Shown here one piece after another: positions 7,901 to 12,213 of a stretch of 12,213 nt of DNA. The translations under genes and the position numbers were made by a program. Under the pieces are notes generated by a model. That model was not told where the DNA came from. It saw nothing but the letters and a program-made list of their open reading frames with translations, and did not search any database. The first letter of the stretch is position 1. Every line of letters begins with the position of its first letter. The DNA comes from Thalassiosira profunda (taxonomy: Eukaryota > Bacillariophyta > Thalassiosirophyceae > Thalassiosirales > Thalassiosiraceae): NCBI GenBank assembly GCA_036939355.1, contig JALLAP010000849.1:1-12213 (forward strand). The letters are read 5' to 3'.

Positions 7901-10217
7901 CTCAATCGAGAGATGACAAAACTGTCCTCTGAGCTTCAGCTAGGGTTGAGGGTCGCCTCGTGCATTGGATCACGCGTGAAGAAAAGCGTCCTCTCCGTTC
8001 TGTCGAAGGACATTGGCGTGGACTTGGTGGATGCACTGCAACAGGCGACTCGAAAGGGCTACATGGACTGGGATTGCAGTGATTCATTCGTATTCGCCCA
8101 CGACAAAGTCCAGCAAGCAGCTCTGCAGTTGATGACAGAGCAAAAGATGCGAGAGCTATGCATGAGGTTAGGGCTAGCTCTCTGTTCGCATACAATGGGA
8201 GAGACCACAAGAGATGACGAGACCTTTTTCATCGCCATAAATTTGGTGAATCGCGGTGGGCCGGAAGTAGTGCACGATCCGCGGCAAAGGAGCATCATTG
8301 CGGAGCTCAACTTGAGCGCCGGCAGGCGCTCCATCGATGTGTCTGACTGCAATACCGCGTTTCAGCTGTTCAAGCATGGAATATCTTTCTTAGGAAGCGA
8401 CAAATGGGAACGCCACTACCGACTGAGTCTCGACTTGTACGATGCTACTGCCGAGGCGGCCTGTGTGCTGGACAGCACCACAGAGGTGACGCGTTACTCG
8501 GAGGAAGTGTTCGCTCACGCCAAGTGCTTCGACGACAAGCTCAGTTGTGAGTCATTTCCTTTCGTTGCATGTGTTGCATGTTGTTGATCGCTGTGCTTCC
8601 TTGGCACCTGACTACTTTCTGTTACTCTCTCATTTAGGCTTTTATGCATCAGCGAGGGCGCTGATGAATGGTCAGCTCTTTAAGGAAGCCATCGACTTCA
8701 CCTTTAAGGTCTTATTGCAGTTGGGAGAGGAGATGCCTTGCGCCATGGGCGATGGGAAGCTGATGAATGATATTGAGGCGATGAACGACGCTCTACGAGG
8801 GATATCAGACGACAGTCTCCTTCATCTGAAAGAATCTAGCGACAGGAAGATGTCGACCTTGCTCAAGCTTTACGCGAATCTTGCGAATTGCCTTCATCTT
8901 TCCCGGCCACTTCTTGTCGGAGCAGTGAGCCTGCGAATGGTTGCTCTCACATTGAAGAATGGATTGACGCCAGTAGCACCAAATGTATTTGCTCTGTACG
9001 GAGAAATTCTGATGGCGCTTGGGCATGTCGAGGATGCCTGCCGAATGGGTATGTACTACCGATGTTGTGTCTATTTTACGAGTTGCATCTGGAGATTCCA
9101 CTCATATCACATCCAACACACGCCCAATGTCGCAGGGAGACTCGCATTGAAGCTGCTTGAGAGGAGGGGTTCTTCCGCCTACAAGTCAGCCACCATCGTA
9201 GAGGTATACCAGATTATATTGTGGGCAGCAGAACCGCTCCCTTGCGTAGTCGACGCGCACCTGTTGGGCCACAAATGTGGACTCCAGGCAGGCGATTCCT
9301 TACACGCCAATTTCAACTTGATGCGATCGATTGTGACGAGCTACATTGCGGGAAAATATCTGGATTCGGTCCAGAGCGACATACGCAACTGCATTCGGAC
9401 GATCCAAAGGCAGAACAGTCAGCATTTCATGGCAGCTTCCGTCCTTCTTCATTCGCAAACGTGCGTCCTGAAAGCAGGCATTCGTGCTCTCGACGAAGGT
9501 CGGGTTGGCTCCATTCCAACGGAGAGGGAGCTGCTGGCCAATGAGAGATTTGCCAAGAACAAAGTTGCGGTCCAAACAATGAAGGTTCATCACTTGATGA
9601 GGGCAGTCCTGTTTGGCCAGCTCGATGTTATTTCATCGAGCGATGTAAACCTCTGGAGTGACACCAGCGAGCTGAAGAACGCGCTTCGTCCGCTTGTGGT
9701 GGTGGGAATCTTCTATCAAGGCCTGGCGTCATTTTACCTGGCCCGCAAGAGGGTACAGGAACGGACGAGTTGGATCGCCCGAGGCGAGGCGATTTTGTCG
9801 AGTATGAAACGATGGGCTCAGCATTCGGAATGGAACTGGGAGAACAAAGCCCTTTTGCTCGCGGCAGAGAAAGAGCACTCGCTTGGCAGTTTTGACAGAG
9901 CCGAGGCGTTGTACGAGAGGGCCATCCGATCTGCTAGAGAGCATCGGTTCGTCCACGAGGAGGCGATAGCTTCGGAGCTCGCCGGAAAGTTCTTCCTGCA
10001 ACGAGGAGGAGTTCCGGCCAAGTCGGTGGCACTCCTGATACACGCGGCTCGCTGCTACGAGAAATGGGGCGCGACGGCTGTGATGAACCGGGTCAAAAGC
10101 GAGATTGCTACCGCGTTCGGACCCGATTTCGTTCAGCTTGGGCCCTTCGACAATTTGCTAGACGCCATCTTCGAGTCGAGCGAAGACGCGTCGAAGAAGC
10201 GGAGCTCCGATGCATAG
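4944..10217 (+). CDS. DUF6824 - degenerate kinase - COG3899/AAA_16-type ATPase protein; four exons (4944-4967, 5107-8546, 8638-9048, 9136-10217), frame broken by an assembly artefact at 6752
   Basis: With the 73-nt artefact at 6752 discounted, this model encodes about 1627 residues (numbering below assumes that). Residues 9-120 match DUF6824: DVLFGKG, HRGNRLFR, GRFL at 65-68, final LRDLKR. This diatom-expanded domain has no firm function, though a DNA- or protein-binding role has been suspected. A Ser/Gly-rich linker follows to about 378. Residues 379-490 look like the remnant of a kinase C-lobe: ADNVLLQ (N433), SPFG (462-463) and ALGAVLYELF (477-486). The NTPase module has Walker A GGAGVGKS at 639-646 (7070-7093) and Walker B LLDDVQWAD at 769-777, as in the COG3899 predicted ATPases. 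The tail from about 1080 is long, helical and TPR-like, with a family-typical end (HEEAIASELAGKFF). No histidine kinase or cyclase domain follows. Introns: GTAAGT...GCAG (139 nt), GTGAGT...TTTAG (91 nt) and GTATGT...CGCAG (87 nt), all phase-matched. It is likely a regulatory or signalling NTPase; its target is unknown. Confidence 0.85.
6680..6824. repeat. Exact 72-bp direct repeat around a single N (assembly artefact)
   Basis: Bases 6680-6751 and 6753-6824 are identical over 72 positions, from ggaagtccaa to ggaaatc, and are separated only by the N at 6752. The unit plus the N is 73 nt, so it shifts the frame by one. Both copies encode the same peptide (start KSNCILDLERV), in two different frames. 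Discounting one copy and the N leaves the frame upstream of 6680 continuous with the frame downstream. The simplest explanation is two contigs with overlapping ends that were placed next to each other rather than merged. Confidence 0.92.
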
Positions 10218-10242
10218 GCATCAAGATATGTGCATATTATGT

Positions 10243-10248
10243 AATAAA
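10243..10248 (+). terminator. Candidate polyadenylation signal AATAAA
   Basis: An exact AATAAA lies 26 bases after the stop codon of the ATPase gene, in AT-rich sequence that contrasts with the GC-rich exon. The position suits a very short 3' UTR. Diatom polyadenylation signals are not strictly conserved, so this is only plausible. Confidence 0.4.
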
Positions 10249-10497
10249 CCCTTTCAATCCTAAGAGAGGCTACCAATCTCCATCTGGAGTTCAATCGCAC
10301 TCTCTTCACCACATTGTTTGAACGACACGGAAGTATCGCGTTGGTTGACCGCTCCCCGGAATTGCTGGTCTCTCACTTAAGATGGATATTCCAGCTTGAG
10401 CACATCACGGCGCGCTTTCCTGTCACGCTCTCTTCCTGCCACTTGTCCCTTCATCGCACGTTCACATTCACACGATACGCCTCTCAGTTCCACTCTC
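10249..10497. other. Convergent 3' intergenic spacer
   Basis: This is the space between two converging stop codons. It is pyrimidine-rich on the plus strand. I see no gene, RNA or repeat in it; it probably holds the 3' UTRs of both neighbours. Confidence 0.4.
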
Positions 10498-11005
10498 TCA
10501 AAACACAAACCGCCGATACGCCGACGCCGAGATGATCTGTATCTCGCTCGCCCCCCTCCCGCCCCACCCCCGCGCCACTTCCCTCAACCTCAAATGCGAG
10601 AGAACGTACAGCATCCGCGTCGGATCCGGCGGTGGCTGCAACTCCGAGGGCGCCACACCGAACGTTTCCTTGCACAATTCCGACCACAATTCGTTGGCGT
10701 TGGCCATGCGAGACCACGCGCGGGAGACGGAGGACGATTCGGGGCACGACGTCCGAGATCAAGCTTGGGATTTTGGCAATGTTGCCGGTGGTGCTCGGCG
10801 GCAGCGCGAGGAGGAGCTTCCGTCGGTGCACCACGGCGGAAGACGGGAGGGGGCGCGGCACAAATCGTACCTGCTCAAGTGCATGAGAAATGATACAAAT
10901 GAGCCGGCGAAATGCAAGACATACGATGCAAGGACGCAAGGCACGCACCAGAGGCCCGCGTTTGCAACAATCGTCCTCCGAGCGAGTGCGCTCGAGCGAA
11001 TTCAT
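10498..11005 (-). CDS. Small F-box-like protein, two-exon model (11005-10949, 10870-10498), interrupted by an apparent 1-nt frameshift in a C run at 10741-10744
   Basis: Near the 3' end one minus frame reads VSRAWSRMANANELWSELC, the second half of an F-box (consensus V-x-R-x-W...LW-x-x-LC). Just upstream, a different minus frame reads LPSSAVVHRRKLLLALPPS, which fits the first half. The two meet at a run of four Cs on the minus strand (plus-strand g at 10741-10744); with the run counted one base shorter the frames are continuous, at about 142 residues. F-box proteins are known to link substrates to SCF ubiquitin ligases through Skp1. The model has a 57-nt first exon from ATG 11005 and a 78-nt intron with donor GTGCGT, a pyrimidine-rich 3' part and acceptor GCAG, both exons in phase 0. 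No substrate-binding domain is seen after the F-box. A roughly 13-residue insertion separates the two F-box halves. It may be a real gene with a sequencing error or a decaying copy. Confidence 0.42.
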
Positions 11006-11488
11006 CCTTCCGATGCCAAGTGCCGATCCGAGACAATCAACGAGAGAGCCACCGCGAATGGCACCCGGCGGTTGATTCGATCGGACCACGCCCCGAGGCG
11101 AGGCTGCGCCCACAAACCCAACGTCGGATTGGCGAGCCGATGACCTGCACCTCTGCCCAGAATTTCTGACTGACGCCCGCGCTTGCTTGCGCGCTTCTCC
11201 GTGCTCGCTGAGCCGGCAACCTGCAACCGCAACCTGCAAGCCCGACCAAGAGACGCCGATTGTGAGCCTCTAGAGAGGTCGTCGTCGTTGTTGAGATGGT
11301 TGGTTGCACCAGACGAGTGACGCGGTTTGGTTGATGTTCCGATTCTTCGAGTTGCAAGTTGCAAGATCGGCACCACCTACGTACGTACGTACGTACTTAC
11401 GTGATTTAGCTAACCTCAACTCCCTCCGTCCTCCTCCTCCGCCCTCCGCCCGCGCTCCTCGCCGTGGCGCCGCGACCCCAGCCCCGAC
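11006..11488. promoter_or_regulatory. Intergenic region between divergent genes, probable promoters of both
   Basis: These 483 bases lie between the F-box-like start and the LipB start. I see no confident gene. There are clustered GCAAC/GTTGC motifs around 11215-11240 (gcaacctgcaaccgcaacc, with more tgcaag just after) and a tandem gttgcaagttgcaag at 11351-11365, followed by a TACG tetranucleotide run. Any of these might bind regulators, but nothing identifies a factor. A minus-strand frame is open from 11376, but it overlaps the expected promoter and has no recognisable content. Confidence 0.35.
11378..11396. repeat. TACG/ACGT tetranucleotide microsatellite
   Basis: TACG repeats a little under five times (tacgtacgtacgtacgtac), followed by a one-base-off copy, ttacgt. 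The unit is self-complementary, so the tract is palindromic. It lies about 92 bases upstream of the LipB start codon, in the probable 5' UTR or proximal promoter. Confidence 0.85.
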
Positions 11489-12213
11489 ATGCACCGCTGC
11501 GCCGCGAGAGCGTCCCGTCCGCGCTCCTCGTCGGGGCTGCATCGTGCATGTCAGCGCGGGACCGCTGGGCCGCATTTAAGCTGCCCCTCTCGGTGCACCC
11601 CTCGTGCGTCGCTGTCCACCCACGCAGCAAGCGCCGACCACGCCGTCCACGTGCGCAGCGCCCTCTCCGCGGGGGCGGTGCCGTACGAGCGGGGATGGGC
11701 GTGGCAGCACGTCCTGCTGGAGCGGCGACTCGATGGCATGCGGCGGCGGCAGCGCCAGCAGAGTGACTCGCATACTTTGGAGGCCGGGGCAACAGGAGAT
11801 GCGAGGCAGCACGACAGGGATTGGCTCCTCCTCTTCGAGCACGATCCAGTGTACACCCTCGGACGGGGCGCGTCGGAGGAGCACCTGACCTTTTTGGACA
11901 AGGAGGTGGACGGGGGCGCGGAGAAGCGGCGAAGGTTGAGCCGAAAATATCGAGGGGAGGATGCCTCCCGGTTGAACGTCGACAAATCGCAACACGGCAA
12001 TTTGCAAACGTTGAGCGTGGAGGAGGAGGTGGAACGCCTCTCCAACAACGGCAGAGGATCGCCCGTCCACGCTCCCAACGGCTTACCAATCTACCGCATC
12101 GAGCGGGGAGGCGAAGTGACGTACCACGGCCCCGGGCAGCTCGTCATGTACCCACTGTTGAACCTCAAACATCCCGCCTACGAGCAAGATTTGCACTGGT
12201 ACCTCCGCCAAAT
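11489..12213 (+). CDS. lipB: Lipoyl(octanoyl) transferase LipB, probably organelle-targeted (partial, 3' end outside window)
   Basis: LipB moves octanoate from acyl carrier protein to a lysine of lipoyl domains (for example the E2 subunits of pyruvate and 2-oxoglutarate dehydrogenase), the first step of de novo lipoate synthesis; LipA then adds sulfur. In order I see [10 protein letters not shown] (Y66), [16 protein letters not shown] (113-128) and [14 protein letters not shown] (206-219), then DLHWYLRQ at the window edge. These are the LipB landmarks; the catalytic lysine and cysteine lie beyond 12213. ATG 11489 is the first in frame after TGA 11402-11404. Residues 1 to about 60 are rich in Arg, Ser and Ala with few acids, like a mitochondrial or plastid transit peptide. 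There is an unusual charged insertion of roughly 50 residues between HLTFL and [10 protein letters not shown] (about 138-198) and a shorter one at about 85-110. Up to the window edge there are 241 codons with no intron. Confidence 0.92.
   Translation, partial: MHRCAARASRPRSSSGLHRACQRGTAGPHLSCPSRCTPRASLSTHAASADHAVHVRSALSAGAVPYERGWAWQHVLLERRLDGMRRRQRQQSDSHTLEAGATGDARQHDRDWLLLFEHDPVYTLGRGASEEHLTFLDKEVDGGAEKRRRLSRKYRGEDASRLNVDKSQHGNLQTLSVEEEVERLSNNGRGSPVHAPNGLPIYRIERGGEVTYHGPGQLVMYPLLNLKHPAYEQDLHWYLRQ

Noticed and set aside
10741..10744. Programmed ribosomal frameshift in the F-box-like gene.
   Set aside because: A plain CCCC run lacks a recognisable slippery heptamer plus pseudoknot that I can see; sequencing error or decay is simpler.
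11006..11239. Extension of the F-box-like gene upstream to ATG 11239.
   Set aside because: The extra residues are Arg/Ser/Gly-rich without any motif, and the frame covers the region expected to hold the divergent promoters.
11406..12089. Minus-strand open frames of 164-227 codons opposite LipB.
   Set aside because: They are antisense shadows of the LipB frame; the plus strand has unmistakable LipB motifs.
1..12213. tRNA or rRNA genes, CRISPR arrays, transposases, long terminal repeats, phage or viral genes.
   Set aside because: I looked on both strands and saw no cloverleaf, spaced repeat array, transposase motif or terminal repeats. Short structured RNAs cannot be excluded by eye.

Overview
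The window looks like nuclear DNA from a photosynthetic stramenopile, most likely a centric diatom of the Thalassiosira type. Three things point there: a DUF6824 domain (a family greatly expanded in diatoms), a COG3899/AAA_16 ATPase of the form common in diatoms, and an ankyrin protein with the segment order of a large diatom family. Coding DNA is GC-rich, genes are closely packed on both strands, and the inferred introns are mostly 73-139 nt with GT-AG ends. The phylum is fairly secure from protein style; the genus is inference.

Layout: (1) 2-361 (+), the last 119 codons of a ClpB/Hsp100 disaggregase. (2) 532-2739 (-), a glutamine-rich ankyrin-repeat protein that I model as three exons. (3) 2971-4431 (-), an RGG-rich protein ending in a Nudix box. 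(4) 4944-10217 (+), a four-exon gene joining DUF6824, a degenerate kinase remnant, an NTPase module and a long helical tail. (5) 10498-11005 (-), a small F-box-like gene interrupted by an apparent one-base frameshift. (6) 11489 to the window end (+), the N-terminal two thirds or so of an organelle-targeted octanoyltransferase, LipB. Genes 3/4 and 5/6 are divergent pairs with about 500 bp between start codons; genes 1/2 and 4/5 are convergent.

I see no operon or dedicated defence system; the genes look functionally unrelated. The most interesting object is gene 4, whose architecture suggests a regulatory protein. Its frame is broken in the sequence as given by a single N at 6752 flanked by two exact 72-bp copies. 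Counting the second copy as an unmerged contig end (73 nt) makes the two halves continuous in one frame, which strongly favours an assembly artefact over a real duplication.

All exon structures were read by eye from splice consensus and phase matching; none is supported by transcripts here.
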